A stretch of DNA of 64,000 nucleotides from Rhynochetos jubatus (taxonomy: Eukaryota > Chordata > Aves > Eurypygiformes > Rhynochetidae): positions 1,612,001 to 1,676,000 of the forward strand of contig CM050666.1 in the NCBI GenBank assembly GCA_027574665.1. Direction: 5' to 3'. The notes below the pieces were generated by a model. The model ran no database searches, was not told where the DNA came from, and saw nothing but the letters and a program-made list of their open reading frames with translations. Of this stretch, positions 1 to 13,900 are shown piece after piece. Each line of letters starts with the position of its first letter. Position 1 is the stretch's first letter. The translations under genes were made by a program, and so were the position numbers.

Positions 1-729
1 CAACTCCACTGGATGGGACATGGGTCCCCAAAGGGTGTCCAGCTCTGGCCATAAATAGTGCTTTCCTCCTGACCAGAAACAGCCCCAAGGCAGGTGGGAG
101 GGAGGCATCGGTCGAAACCAGCTCGACCCCACACCAGGCATGGCATGGCTGTGTCCGGACCGGTGACAGAGAGCCGCACCTGGAGTCCGGGGTGCCGGTG
201 GAGGGGTTTGCTGCTGGTAATGGATGCAGGGCACATTCCCAGTGCCCTGGGCACCAAGCAGCAGCACCCTCTCTCTCCTGTGCACCGTGAGCCCAAAAAA
301 CCAGAGTGGGGTGCAGGAAGCAAGTGGCTCCGTTACTGCAGAATATACCGTGGGTATGTCTAGCACAACAAGCGCTGCTTATGCAATCGATAATAATGCT
401 ACAAAAAAGTGGGGGGAATACGCCACGCACAGATCCCCCTGGGCTGGCAGCCTGGCTGGGTCCCTGCAGTCCTGCCCTGCACAGGGAGGGCGAGCTGCCA
501 GACCCAGGCAGGGAGCAGGCAGCAGGGCATGGATGGGTAGGACCAGGTCCTGGAGCAGGGGAGACTAAAGGGAAAAGGGAGATGAGAGAGATGGAGGGGG
601 TGGAAATGGAGGCTCAAGGCTCTTCCAGTGCCCCCTGCCCAGTCCAGGCTTCCATGTCTGCTGGCCATGCTGGCAACCGTCCTTCCCAGCGTGCAGCCAG
701 CCGGCATGGGACCAGTGCCTGGCTCCTGG
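1..729 (-). other. SCARF2: SCARF2 3' untranslated region (partial)
   Basis: This is sequence downstream of the SCARF2 stop codon (TGA, read on the minus strand at 730-732). No AATAAA or ATTAAA is visible on the minus strand here, so the transcript end probably lies beyond the left edge of the window. No other gene or recognisable repeat is seen in it. Confidence 0.55.
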
Positions 730-1928
730 TCACTGCACTGCCTGAGCGGGCACTGGGGGTGCTCGGGGCTGCTCCAGGCTGGCTTCTCGGCTCTTCTTCC
801 TTGGGGGCTTTTTAATGGGGGTTTTCTTGGCTGCTTGCTCGTTGGGGAGAGCCTGGTCTTGGCTGCTGCTGCTAATTGGCTTCTCCACCTGCCTGGGGTC
901 TCCAGCCGCTGCCTCGGCCGCCCCGGGGATCAGTTTTTGCAGATGGGGAGAGGTGGGCAGCAAGGGCTTGCTGGTCTTCTGGCCACTGGCAGCCGCCGAA
1001 CGCTTGGCTTTCTGCGGAGGGGTGGGCTTCTCTCGCTGGGTGCCCACCCCATTTGCCCGGGTGCCTCCATCGCCCTTGTTGAGGCTCTGAGTCTTTTCCT
1101 TCAGCTGGGCAGCCAGCTCGGAGGCCAGGTGGGGATGGAAGGGCTCAGAGCGAGTTTTGCTGGGGCTGCAGGGAGCATCCCTGTTGTCCCCAACCCGCCG
1201 CTCTGGCTGGAAGGCACCCATCTTTCGGAAGGCATTCTGCACCGCCCCGTTGATGCTTTCTGTTGGCTCTGAGCTGGCTTTGCTCCTCTGCTTGGGCTTG
1301 GAGGGCGACTGGGGCTCCCCGGCAAGGCTGGCTTTGCCCTCGGGGACACCAGGCTCCTTTGGTTGCTTCTGTGCTTTCTCCTTGCCCCACACACCACCCT
1401 TCTCCTCTGCTCTGCCCTGCATGCTGGCTGATGTCTCACTTGGGCTCCTCTTCCTCTTAGCCAAGCCCTGGCCTTGCTTGGGGCTGCCAGACTGGGCGAC
1501 CACTCGCTCCGGGGACTGGCTGGGCACTGGCAGCGAGTTGGACTGGCTGGAGTTGTACCTGCTATGGATCCAGGAGACTTTGGGCTTTGTGGCTGGATCT
1601 GGGGGCCGCGGCTTGGTCCTCTCTGGGGATGGTGGCTTCCTGGGGCTGCGGGGCTCTGTGACAGCATCCTCCTCCTCCCTGGACTGCTTGGAAAGACGGG
1701 CAACCCTGGCGTACAGTGCGGCACCAGCCGAGCCCGAGCCGCAGGAGGAGCGCTCGCTGTCGGAGGACTTGAGCAGGGGCGTTTCGCTGATGTCGGCTGG
1801 GAAGGCTCTGACAGAGCCCATCTCTTTCAGGAAGGTGTATTCACCTGCTTCCTCCCCGCCAGCCGGGGCCACCAGCTTGTCCCCAGGGCTGGCAGGTGTC
1901 CCCCTGTCCCTGCTGTCACCCAAGCTCT
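730..1928 (-). CDS. SCARF2: SCARF2 exon 11 (terminal, basic Ser/Pro-rich tail)
   Basis: 1199 nt, residues 556-954. Low-complexity basic tail with conserved islands: LKSSDSERSS, ALYARVARL, PPDPATKPKVSWIH, EKPTPPQKAKRS and the C-terminal KKTPIKKPPRKKSRE. It is somewhat longer than I recall for the human tail. Acceptor CACAG|AG. The stop is TGA. Confidence 0.95.
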
Positions 1929-4900
1929 CTGTGGGAGGAGATCACAGGGGTATCAGGCAGGGATGTGCCCTGGGGAGAGGAAGGACTGAGATGCTCCCAC
2001 AGCACAGTGGGATGGCATCCCATCTGGTTCCCCCGCACCCTGGTGTGTCCCCAGGTTTCCTTGTCCCCTCCCAACCAGGCGCCCCAGCACACGAAGGCTC
2101 TTAAAACAACCCCAGAGCAGCAAATGCTGAAGAAAGGAGCTCTGAAACTGCATGAGAGATACCATCAGTACCTCCATCCCTTCTCAGGGCACAAAGAGCT
2201 GGGGCGACACAGTCCCTGCCATGCAAGTGTGACATCTCTCTGCTGAGGAGGAGGTGGCCCCTGGTGATAACCCCAAAGTCTCTGACGAAGTGCCTGGTCC
2301 CCTTACTCACCTTCATGGGGGACACAGTACACAGGGCCTTCATCTGTGGTGTCAAAGGAAGAGAAGGAGCCCCGGGATGACCAGGATGGAGAAGGCTGCT
2401 CCACCATAGAGGGTGGCTCGATGAAACTGCAGTTCAGGGTGTTCTCCAAGTCATGGTGGGCCACTGTGAGAGCAAGAAACTGCTGTCAGTGACTGTCCTG
2501 CCAGACCCCCTGGACCCTATGCCAGCCAGGCAGGTCTTGGGGACAGGGACATCATCACAGTGTGGAGACACTGCACATCCCCACCAGGTCCCCCAGCCAA
2601 GCAACCACATGCAGAGGGGTCAACCAGTAATGGTGGTGACCAGTATCCCTCATGCTTGGGGACAAGTGGCTGTGGATAGCAGAGCCCATGCACGCCTTAC
2701 TTGTCCCACCTATGCCCTCTCATCACGGTAGGTTTCCAGCTGCCCAAACTGAGGATGCACATGGCAGAGGGATGAGCCACCCAAAGCCCTGGGTCCCATG
2801 AGGACCTGGTGAGCAGCCCAGTGGTCACCCATGAGCTGCACAACCTGGCATGGCCACCCCACAAAGAAAGTCCCAGTGCTGCAAACCTCCCCTTCACATG
2901 GAAAGAAAGCAGCTGCTGGCTTTAATTGCACTGATTTCCACTTCAGCATCAGTGTGCATTCTCCTTTTCCTTCTGCAAAAGGATGCCCACGGCAGGGGGA
3001 TACGCAGCACCATTTTATCCCAGTTTTGCCACTTCTCAATTTCTTTGCCAGCTTCTTGCATCCCAAAGCTGAGGAGGAGCATCCCTCTCACCCCAATTCT
3101 GCCCCACTGCTGTGGAGGCTGCCCACAAAGAAGCTGAGCAGAAGAGAAAAACCATCAGAGAGGAAAAACTTGTTAAAAATACTTTTTGTTTCAATGATTA
3201 AAAAAAAAATGCTGAGCAGTGACAGCTGCCTGGGCTGGGAGGAACTGGTTTTGCTGTTTGATCATTCTTAAGGACTGTCATTGGTTAAGTTCATGTCTCA
3301 ACCCATCCCACGGTGCCTTCCCGGGTGCCTGCAGCTCTGGCATTGTCCTCAGGGTACCCACAGGACCACCAGCTGGGTGGAGGGGACTGACCCTCCTGGA
3401 GAGCTGGGCAGCATCACATACTCTTGTCCCCATCCCCTGCCTGTTGGCTTTTGTCCCTGAGGGTGGTGGCAAGTGCTGCAGCCCAGGCAGAGCCCTGCTT
3501 TGCAGAAAGTGCTGCAAAAACCCAGCATGCAGGGCAGGTCCCCCCTGCACAGCAGCTGTACATTAATACATCCGGGTATAACCTCTGCCCGTGCATCCCA
3601 ACCGTCTAAGTCATGCTCCAGTTTCTGCTCGGACTGTTGGATTCTTGCATCATGTCCCTGTTTTACAATAAAATAACTCTAAGTGTATTGGGATGCCCAC
3701 TGGAACATTTATTCTTTTTTAGGGAATCTAGCTTCAGCCATGCAGAGTCATTAAAATGACGGCAGCGATGCACGTTCACCCCTGCATAGTTTGGCTTCTC
3801 AGAGAAAGGAAAAAACCCCCAGGCAGTGATATTTAAAGAGAAAATGGCCTGGAGAGGGGGAAGCAGCAGTTTTGACATGGCTTTCCTTGTAATAAAAACC
3901 AAAAAGGGAAAATTAAAAGCAGCCGGCTGGAAGCAGATGAAGGGACGTGCTTCCTGAGAAGGGGCGCGAGGAGTGGCAGGACTCATGGCCATGAAGAGTT
4001 TCTTTGACTCAGATGAGACCCAAGATATGGCCAAAGGATAAAGAAGATGTGTAGCACATACAGAGCTGGGCTCAGGGGCTCCTGCATGGTTCCCTGGGAT
4101 TTATCCCCATTTCCCTTGCATCCCCTCCCGCTGCTTCTTCCCAAAACCTGCTGGGGGGTCTCGAGACTGGGATGAAGCAGCAAGGAGCCTCAGAGGAGCT
4201 GTGGGAGGGTGGCCCCGGAGCTTCCCTAGCTACCCACTCCCACTCATCCCAAGCTCCCCACGGCCAGTGTCACCCTGGAAGCTGGCTGAGCTGGAGAAGG
4301 CGCAGTGGTGGAGTGCAAGTGCAGGCACTCTGTGGTGCAGAGCTCTGGTTAGCCCCGGCATCCATGGGGTGACACAACCGAGGCCCACTGACATCCCAGG
4401 AAAGCAAACTCCATGAAACCCACGCACACAGTGATGCCCAAACCCTGGCATCATGGCCACTGGTGTCAGCCCAGGAAGTGGCCGCATGCACTACCAGCTC
4501 AGGCACAACCTCTGAGGAGATGCTGTGGATATGGAGCTGGTGCTCCAGTGGAAGAGCAGCTTTGGAGTGAAGCACTTGGGGCTCCAGGCACCTGATGAGC
4601 TTTGGTGGGGCTTCAAAACCTGCTGCCCCACCTGGGAAGTTTCTACCATGCATGGGCTTGTGCTTGATGGTGGTGACCATGGTCACGTACAAGCTCAGAG
4701 CAGAAAACCTGACCTGCACTAGCAAACGCGTGGCCATGGTAGCGACTCTGAGAGGATATAAGCAGACCTGGAGCGACCATCTACCAGGCATCCTCAGCTT
4801 CAGCCAGGACTAGTTTCCTGGAGACATCCCCAGAATGCTGAGCACCTCTAACTCTAACCTGGCACTTGGGATGGGGCATTTCAACCAGGGCAAGACTAAC

Positions 4901-7900
4901 GCAGGGTACAGGCAGTCCCTTCCACCACGGCTTCCAGGTGGAGCCACGTACTGACTGGCACTGTTGTCACTGGGCATCACATGGATGCAGCGCTGCAGGC
5001 ATCACTGGACCATGCACCAGAGGGACTGGGAGCGCTGAAGACCACAAGGGCTCTGCCATGCAGTATGGGGTGACACTATGAACACAAGACAACCCCTGAC
5101 CAAAGCCTTTCCTCACAGTGAAATAACACCCCCAACCCCACAACAGGTTCCAGGAATAGTCCCAGCCTGGCTGGCATGCGACACCATCCCAACCATCCCT
5201 CTGGCATCAGCGCCACATCCTCAGCCCTTCCTGGGGCCGCTGCCGCCCTGTTTACACAGAGCAGCTGGGTGGGTGCCAGTTGTCTTTGGGCCAGTGCGGG
5301 GAAGGTGCATGCAGCCCCCGTGAGCCCCCCCTGCCCTCACTGCACACATGCACCCTCTGTCCTTCCTGATCCCTGCCTGGCCCCTTCCACAAACATGGCC
5401 TCTGTTATCCCTGCAGCCGGAATGTTTCTCCGGCCTGGCGCACCCTGCTCCAGGGCAAGGCTTTGCTGTGCCTCACACGGTGAGGAATCATGCCCCCTGC
5501 TCTGATGCTGGAGCTCCAGCACAGTGTGCTGGGATGGGGGCCACCTTCACCCCCCCCCCGCCGTCTAGAACAGGGAATTTGGACTCACACTGAGGTGCTG
5601 CATGACAGGATGTGGCTGCTTACAGCATCACGCCAGCACTGCACACCTGGGGAGGTGCTGAGCCTGGGGGGTCATGGGACTGAGCCCCATGCTGGCATAG
5701 GGTAGGGAGTGCTGCCTTCACCCCCCAGTTTATTTCACAGGGTCCTCTCTGAGGAAGCACATCCCCATCCTCATGCTGGGACGAGCTCAGTGAGGTTTCA
5801 GAGCATATGGGGTGCAGTGTTCCCCAGCTGCCTGAATGTGGGGGGCCCTTAGCAGCTGCAACACTCCCAGATCAGGAGCTCTGCTGGGTGTGAGCAGCCT
5901 CCCTATGAGCTCTGTTAGTAGTACCTGGGCAGTGCTCACTCAAAATCTATGCTCCCCCATCCCCAGCTCCGCTGTGCACAGCAGAGGGGTGGGTTCTGGC
6001 CCCAGCTTCAAGGCTCTGGCCCCATGCAGAGCTGGGGTAGGGTTAGGTCAGGACCAAAACCACAGATAAGGCATTTTGCTGCTGTGACGTGGACCATTCC
6101 TCTAACCAGGGAACCTGAAACCCTCACAAAACAGCTCAGCAGAGCTCCAGGCACCAGGTCCTTGACCTAGCAAAGCAAAACGATGCACTTTGAGATCCAG
6201 AAGCTGTAGACTGAGAAAGGGCTGAGCTCCTGCGAGCCCAGCAACTTGCACCAACCACTGCGATGGTCCCAGGGACAGTGTCCCCATTGCTGCTCTGCTG
6301 TGCTCACCACCCTGGGTTTGGGGCTGGAAAGGATGCTGAGGCACATGTGCTGCCACGAGGAGTCAAGCCCATGACGTTTGGCTCTCTGCCCCCTCCCCAG
6401 AGCCCAGCACCTTACCCATGACCTTGGGTAACTTCTGGCGGCGCAGGGGGATGCGTGGGAGCTTCATGCCAATCCGACTGAAACGCCCGCACAAGCGTGT
6501 TGGTGGCTTTTTGGCTGCTGCTGTGTCCTGGCTGGAACTGCAAGAGAAGGTGATGGCCCCATCAGAGAAGCCCTGGCAACCATCCTGCAGTGGGGAAGAG
6601 CCTTCATAGAGTGAGACAGCGAGCCAGGAGCTCAGGGATACTGCAAATGCAAAGAGGGTTTGGGAAAAAGCCTGGGGAGGTTTGGAACAGGAGGGTGGCC
6701 AGGTCACAGAGGGTCAGGGACCTACTGGGCCTGCTGCCAACCCTGGGCACCAGCTTGCACATTGTACTGGGATGCAGAGCCAAGGGGTGATGACAGGGCC
6801 AGATTCAGCTGTGGCCATCAGTAGCTCAGCCCCAAAACACCCACAACAGCAGGCCAAGACCCTGAATCTTTAAAAAAAAATAAAATTAATCCGAACCCCA
6901 AAACAAACACGTGGCTTCTCTTTATTTGCTCTCTGGTTTTGAAGTCTCCCAGGGCTGAGGTTTCAAGCAATTATCTGCAGCCACAAGAGCGAGCGGCTTT
7001 GCACGTTGATGCCAGGCAGCCTGCATCGTGCCCACCTCAGGATGCTCCAGCAAGCACCATGGGTGACCCAGCTGTTTAGGGACATCGCGGGGGTCCAGGC
7101 ACCCCAGGGAGAGGGGAATCTATTTTGAGGCATTTCCCCTCTCCCTGTGTGACACTACACCACGCTGCATTTGTGCTTTTATCTCCCCAAGCCAGATGTG
7201 CCAGGCTGGGATTGACCTGGCATGGCTGCAAGAGGAAGCTTCCGGAAAATTCCCATGCAGCAGCTGGCAGCACGAGGGGAGGCTTTCTCCACAGCCAGAG
7301 CAGCTCATCTCTTGCTAAGCAGCACAAGCCTTCTCCCCTGCAATGGGGCTGCCCCATCCCCATCCCTGTGGCGGGATGTCACCCAGTGCTGCCGAAATGC
7401 TGCTGGCATCCCAACCTTGCTGCAGGAACTCACCCTCCCTGCCCCAAACATCCTCATGCAGGACATCTAGCAGTGCCATAGCCCATAATCCCACCAGGTC
7501 TCACCCAACAGCCCAGGGGTTTGCTCTGGGGCTCTTGGTCACATCTGGAAGCCCTTGCTGTATTTTAGAGTTCTCTTTGCAAATCAGCTCCAGACCCCTG
7601 CGGAGTGGAGAGGACCTGGTAGGTCTCCGTGAAATCCATCGGGGAGAAACCAAGTCAGGGAGAGGGGAAAAGGGGTCCCCAAGCAGGGCTCACCTTGAGC
7701 CCTTCTAGCAGCCCCCGAGGTGGGTGCTATCCTGAGGATGCAGCAGGTCTTGCTTAGACCCTGGGGACTCACAGGGCACATGGTGCCAGGCAGAGAGCAG
7801 TGCTCTGCCTCAGTTTCCCCAAAGTGCCACTGTCCCAGTGCAGTCTCTGCATCCTTCCACTGCTCCACCCCCTGCTCAGGATTTTCGTCAGAGCCCAGGG

Positions 7901-10900
7901 AGAGCCCGCCCAGCCCCAGCACTCACCCGCAGGCTTCATCCTTCTTGCGGCAGACGCAGCAGCAGCAGAGCAGGGACAGCAGGAGGATGAGCAGCAGCGC
8001 CAGGAGGGCTCCTGCTCCGATCACCCCCATCCGCTGGTTGGCCTCTGCAAGACAAACTTGGCCGTCTCAGCCCTGATGTCGGCCCCATGGCAAAGCTCCG
8101 CACCCCGACCCGCGGGCACTCACCCATGTGGCAGGCACCCGTCAGCGGGTCGCAGGCGCCGTCGTGGCAGCTGCAGGCTTCGGCGCAGTTGGCTCCGTAG
8201 CGGCCGGGTGGGCAAGTCAGGTTACAGCTGGAGGGATGGGGCCGGGTGAGACACCTCGCCACCCCGGCTGCTGCCTCCTCCCAAGCCCTCAGGGCTCTGG
8301 GAAAAAGCCGGGGCATTTCTCCAGCCTGCTCCAACAGAGCCCCCCCACACCCTGGGAGACCCCATAACTTCCAGCAGCTTCGTCCATTGGTTGAGGTATT
8401 TGGCCTGGCTGGAGCTCAGACTCTCCTGCTGCTCCCCATGCAGGGTGTTGTAATTAGGCACAGCAGTAATGAAAGGGTGTCAACCCAAGAGTCACATGAG
8501 GTCTTCCAGTACCTGAAGGGGGCTGGGGCCTACAAGGAAGCTGGGGGGGGGCTTTTTACAAGGGCCTATAGCGACAGGACAAGAGGTAATGGGTTTAAAC
8601 TGAAAGCAGGGAGATTTAGAGTAGATATCAGGAAGATATCATGGAGAGGGTGGTGAAGCACTGGAACAGGTTGCCCAGAGAAGCTGTGGATGCCCCATTC
8701 CTGGCTGTCTTCAAGGCCAGGCTGGATTAGGCTGTGCGCAACCTGGTTTAGTGGAGGGTGTCCCTGCCCATGGCAACTAGATGATCTTTAAGGTCCCTTC
8801 CAATCCAAACCATCCTATGATGATTCTATGATCTAAAGACACCCTTGTGCAGGGTTTCCAGCTCAGATGTGGCCACAGCACACCCAGCCGCCCCCATGAG
8901 AAAATCCATGAAAACTGCAAGTTGGGAAGGTGCCCACATTTATTCCCTCCCCTCCCCCCCCTACCAAGAAGAACAAACAACTGTGGAGCCCTAAGGCACC
9001 CATTCTGTCAAGGTGGACCCTCCCAGTTCTGCTAACCCCGTGTCAAATCTCCACTGCTGGTAAAATGACCACCCTGGTAGCATCACTGAGGCGATGGGGA
9101 CATGCATGAGCAGGTACCAACGCACCAGCATCAAGGGCTTCAGCACAGAAAACATGTGCTGGGCACAGGTCAAAGCAACGAGGGCTTGATGCCGGTGGGA
9201 CGGACCCAACCGGCCACCCCAGCCGTGGGACAGGCACTGTGGTGCAGGACCCACATGGACTTAGAGGATGCTAATGGTGCTGCTAGGCACTGAACCCTCT
9301 GCCAGCTGCATCCCGGCTGGAGTGGCTGCAGCCATAAGGAGCCAGTGGCCCTAGTCCAAACCTGCTCTGCCTGGGGACATAGCTGCCCCTCCAGCCCTTG
9401 GCACTGTGCCCAGAGGCCCATCAGCCCATTTCATGCTCTGCTGACTTTCAAAGCACCTTCCCTGCTGAGTCTGGTGCCCGCCGGGATGGGCGCTGAGCCC
9501 CTGCAGCCACTCCAAGCAGCTGCCCTGGGGCAGCAAACGTGGCAGGATGGGAGCAGGGACATTTCCCCAGCAACCCAAAATCTCTCACCCCACCACTCAC
9601 TCACATTTCCGCCCAGGGTAAGACTGTGGGACAGTTGAAGGAGGTGATTTTTTTCGAAGAGGGTCCCAACACCTCTGGGAATGATCTGGAGGAGATAAAC
9701 TGCTTTGTGCATGCCACAAATATTTTAGCAGATTTTGTTTATCATCCTTCTGATGTAGAGCTGAGAGGACACCCCTGTATGGTAAGGACATCCGTTCTGC
9801 CTTCCTTGCTAAAACTGTCCCCTTTTCAGCAAAATTATATGCTGCTGACAGAAACACTAGTTGGCACATAGTCACAGGGATCCACCCTAGCATGGAGAAA
9901 GTCTCTGAGCCTGCCTGATGTGCACCCATACTGCACCTCAGTCCGCAGCTACAGCTCTGGGATGCTGCTGGGACTGGGGCTACATCCTGAGCATCCCCGG
10001 TTTCTGCATCCCCATCCCGTGCTGTGCTGAAACTGCTGGTGCACACTTCTGGTGAGCACCAGGACCCTCCTACCTCTGGCTGTGCTACCAAAGGTGGAAA
10101 CAATGCCCTGCACAGGCATCCTACCCAGGTACTGGTGCCCAGCTGGCTCTTCTGGCAGCACAAATGGCTACCAAAGCTCCCAAAAGCCCCATCTGAAATG
10201 CAAATGCTCCCTGTTTATACAACCCAAGTGAAACGCTGGCACAGGCACGATGCCAGTTCCAAACCCCTACTGCTGCCATGATTGCTGGGAAAATCAGAGC
10301 AACACCCGGCAGGACCTGAGGGAGTTGGTTTGCATGCCCCAGCCGGGTGGGAACACTTTCCTTGCCTTTCTAAATGGCATTTCAGTTCCACACTGGAAAA
10401 AGCACCAGGGGACGCCAGCAGGATGGCAACGTCCCGTGTGCCCCCTCCTTGGGCAGGGGGAAAGGGGGAGGTCCAGAGGGCTCTTCCTAGGGGTGAGGAA
10501 GACCCTGTCCAGAGTCACAGCTTGCAGCACAGCACCCTGCAGATGCCATGCCTGTGAAGCTATTTTCTACTCTGGGATGTGATTTTCTCTCTCTTTTCAG
10601 CTAGAAATTCCACCCTGGACTGAAAAAAAAAAAAAAAAAAAGAAACCACCGTTTTGTCCATGGCATTTGTTTTTGCCAAATAGCCAAAACCTTGGTCTTG
10701 CAGCGTTACCTTGCTGCTAATGGCTCCACGAGCTCATCCTTTCCCCTCCGCTCCAAAGGCATCCAAATTATTGCCTGTGAGCGCTTCCATCGCAGGAATC
10801 CTCTCAGTTAGGAACCAAGTAGGACCCACGGGTGCAGGGGGTGCCCGAGCATCACCCAAGCGTGCCCCCGGGTGCACTCCGAAGTGTGGCTCACTTACTA

Positions 10901-13900
10901 GGTGCCGTGGGAGCCAGGGCGGCAGAGGCACTGGCCAGTCTCAAAGTGGCACTGGCCGTTGACACAGTCACTGCAGACGAAGGCGCAGTTCTCCCCATAC
11001 GTCCCATTCCGGCACTTGGTTTCACACCTGGGGAGGGATGATGGCAGAGGCTGGAGCACCTGGGGCTGCTGGGGACCCTGGCGGTCCCCTTGTGCCTCCT
11101 GCCAGCAGGCAGGGAGATGGGGCTGTGCACTGTCAGCCCTGTTTGGGTGCTGCAAAGCCCTGGACCCAATCGTGGGCACAAGAAAGTACCCCAGCTTCAC
11201 AGCTGAGCCCCATTGCAAGCACCCAACGTTAGCTGAGGGCATAGGGATGGAGTCTCAAATGCTCCATCTGGTTCCATGGCCATGCCAGTGGGCACAGCCC
11301 ATGCCTGCCCTCCCCTCCTGGCTGCAGAGACCCACCGGCACCCCTGGCCCTCGGGCAGGGAGCAGCAGGGAGGCTGCGCATCACTCTACCAGGGCCCAAA
11401 CCTGCACCCACCCGCACTCACCGGTCTCCGATCCAGCCTGGGTTGCAATAGGAGCACTTGCCATTGATGTGATTGCAGCCATGGCCATCCTTGCAAGGGG
11501 GACAGAGCTTCTCACAGCCCTCTCCATAGAAGCCAGGTGAGCAGGGCTGGTCACACTTGGTGCCATTCCAGCCCGCCTCACAGGTCAGACAGCGCCCGTC
11601 CGCCACGGTGCATGGCTGCAGGCTCTTGCACTGCCCGCACCTGCAATGGCAAGGGGGGACCCATCACCCAGCGCGGCATCCCCAAAACCTGCTGATGCCA
11701 CCTCCCTCCAAGTCCACGGTGCTGGATCAGGCCCAGTGGAGTTCAGCCACTCACCGCCTCCTGCAGCCTTGGCCGTAGAAGCCAGCTGGGCATGGCTCGC
11801 GGCAGTACTTCCCCCGGTAGCCTGGCTCGCACGTGCAGGTCCCATCCACCTGATTGCATTTGCCCTTGTAGCACTGGCAGTAACGGTCACAGCGGGGCCC
11901 AAACGTTCGCTCCCGGCACTGGCAGCGCCCCGTGAACTGTTCGCAGGGTGAGTTGTTGCAGGAGCACTGGTTGTTGCAACCACGGCCCCACCAGCCGGGC
12001 TGGCACAGGCAGTTGCCCGTTTGCTGGTCGCACTGGGAGTTGTGGCTGCAGTAGCAGGAGGTGGAGCACTGGGGTCCCCACCAGTTTGGCTCGCAGGTGC
12101 ATTTGCCTGTCTTCTGGTCACACTTGCCGTGCTTGCAGAGGCAGATGTTCTCGCATTTGGGACCCCAGCGGTTGGGGTTGCAGGTGCACTGGCCCGTCAC
12201 ATCCTCGCATTGCCCGTTGGGGTGGCAGCTGCACATCTCCTTGCAGTCAGGCCCCCAGAACTGCCGGGGACACTCTGCAGGCAGACCCGTCAGCACTGGC
12301 ACTGCCTGTGAGACAACCCCACCACCAGGCACCAGTGGAGACCCCCGGTCCCCTCTCCCCTCCCAGTGCACCGGATCTGAGAGGGAGACCCCTCCAAAGG
12401 GATAATGCCCTGGGGCAAAGCCAGGGGACAGGTAAAGGCAGAGCAAGACCATCTGCAGCCCCATCCCCAATGCTCTGCCTGGCAGGTTGCCCCAGGATGA
12501 GCCAGCACCCCAGGGCCACCCCAGCGAACCCCGTTAAGGACACGTGGGTGCCTGACGATACTCACTGGTGTCGCAGTTGGCACCAAAGTATCCGTGGCGG
12601 CAGCGGCACTCGCTGGGCCGGACACACACCTCGTTCTCCTTGCAGGTGAAGTTCCCCTCGCACACCGCTGGACGGATGGACAGACAGCAGGCGTGAGCAC
12701 AAGTGTCACTGGGCTCGTCCCTGCTCCCCCAGACCTACCCCCCAGCCCTGCAATGCTGGGGAAGAGAAGCGTGGTAGCACTCTGTATGCTGCTGAGCTGT
12801 GGCACTGTGACTGTCCTTAGCAAGCAGCCAGGCAGGCTGGACGGGACCCTCACCAGAAAAATGCCACCAGCCTCCTGCCACCCAGCCCAACCCCATCCCT
12901 GCTACCGGCTACACCCAGCAGCAGTGTTCCTCACTCAGCTCCATACCCGCCTCCCCACACACCTTATGGAACACAGTGGCATCACTGCCACTCCCACCAC
13001 CGCCTCTCCCGTGCAGGGCCAACAGGTCCTCTCCTGCCGAGGGGATCTTGTGCTGGGGCCAATGCCCAGAGAGGGGCAAGTGCAGGACGTGGGACAGTCA
13101 GCATCGTGGCGCAGGCAGGCCCCACATGGCCCTGGATAAGCCTCCTTGGCCACCAGGAGAAGGAGAACAGACCACCCATCCCATCCACCTTACCTGGGAG
13201 TTCTTAGACCTACGGTGATGGATACTATAGAAACCCCTAAAATAGACAGATTACACAGGTTAGGAGCAGTGAGTCTAAAGGTTAGAGCAGGTCAGGGGCA
13301 GGGCAAGGAGATGGGGCCAGTTCGCTGGTGGGACCATCCTCCCCCCGCTGTCCTGGCAGACCCTGTCCTTCTCCCTTCCTGTTGACATGCTGAAGGGACC
13401 ATGTCCTGTTCCTGCCACGCAGGCACCCAACACATGCAGCGAGCGGTTACAAGGGCTCATGCACGGTGGGTTAGTTGGTTACGTGATCTTCGCCACTGGC
13501 TGCAAAATGCTGATGTCCCGGGCAGGTGTGTAGAGCTCCACCAGCTCTCCTGGAGCAAGGCGAGCCCTGTGGCCAGCCAAGACTGTGGGGAGTAGCACAG
13601 GAACCCCAAACAGCTGGCCGCATCATGGCAGCAGTGCAGGAGATAAGAACTCCCAGGGCTTCATGCTGAGCATCCATGCTGGGCTACCTGTGGCCGCTGG
13701 CAAGAGCTGTAGCGCCTGGTGTGGCCCGCCCCCACCTGCAGGCTCAGTGGCCCCTGCCTGCCTGCCCCTGCAGCCTCTCCCGAGGGGCCACAATGGACAC
13801 GTGCCTGGTCCTGGCAGCTTCTCCTCCATGGGTAGGTATGGCTCAGCTCCCCACGCTGCTGCAGCACCTGCGGGAACTCTCTGGGTCCCATTCCTGCAGC

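Noticed and set aside
628..2104. Plus-strand open frames of 214 and 315 codons
   Set aside because: They are antisense shadows of SCARF2 exon 11, whose minus-strand product matches the family.
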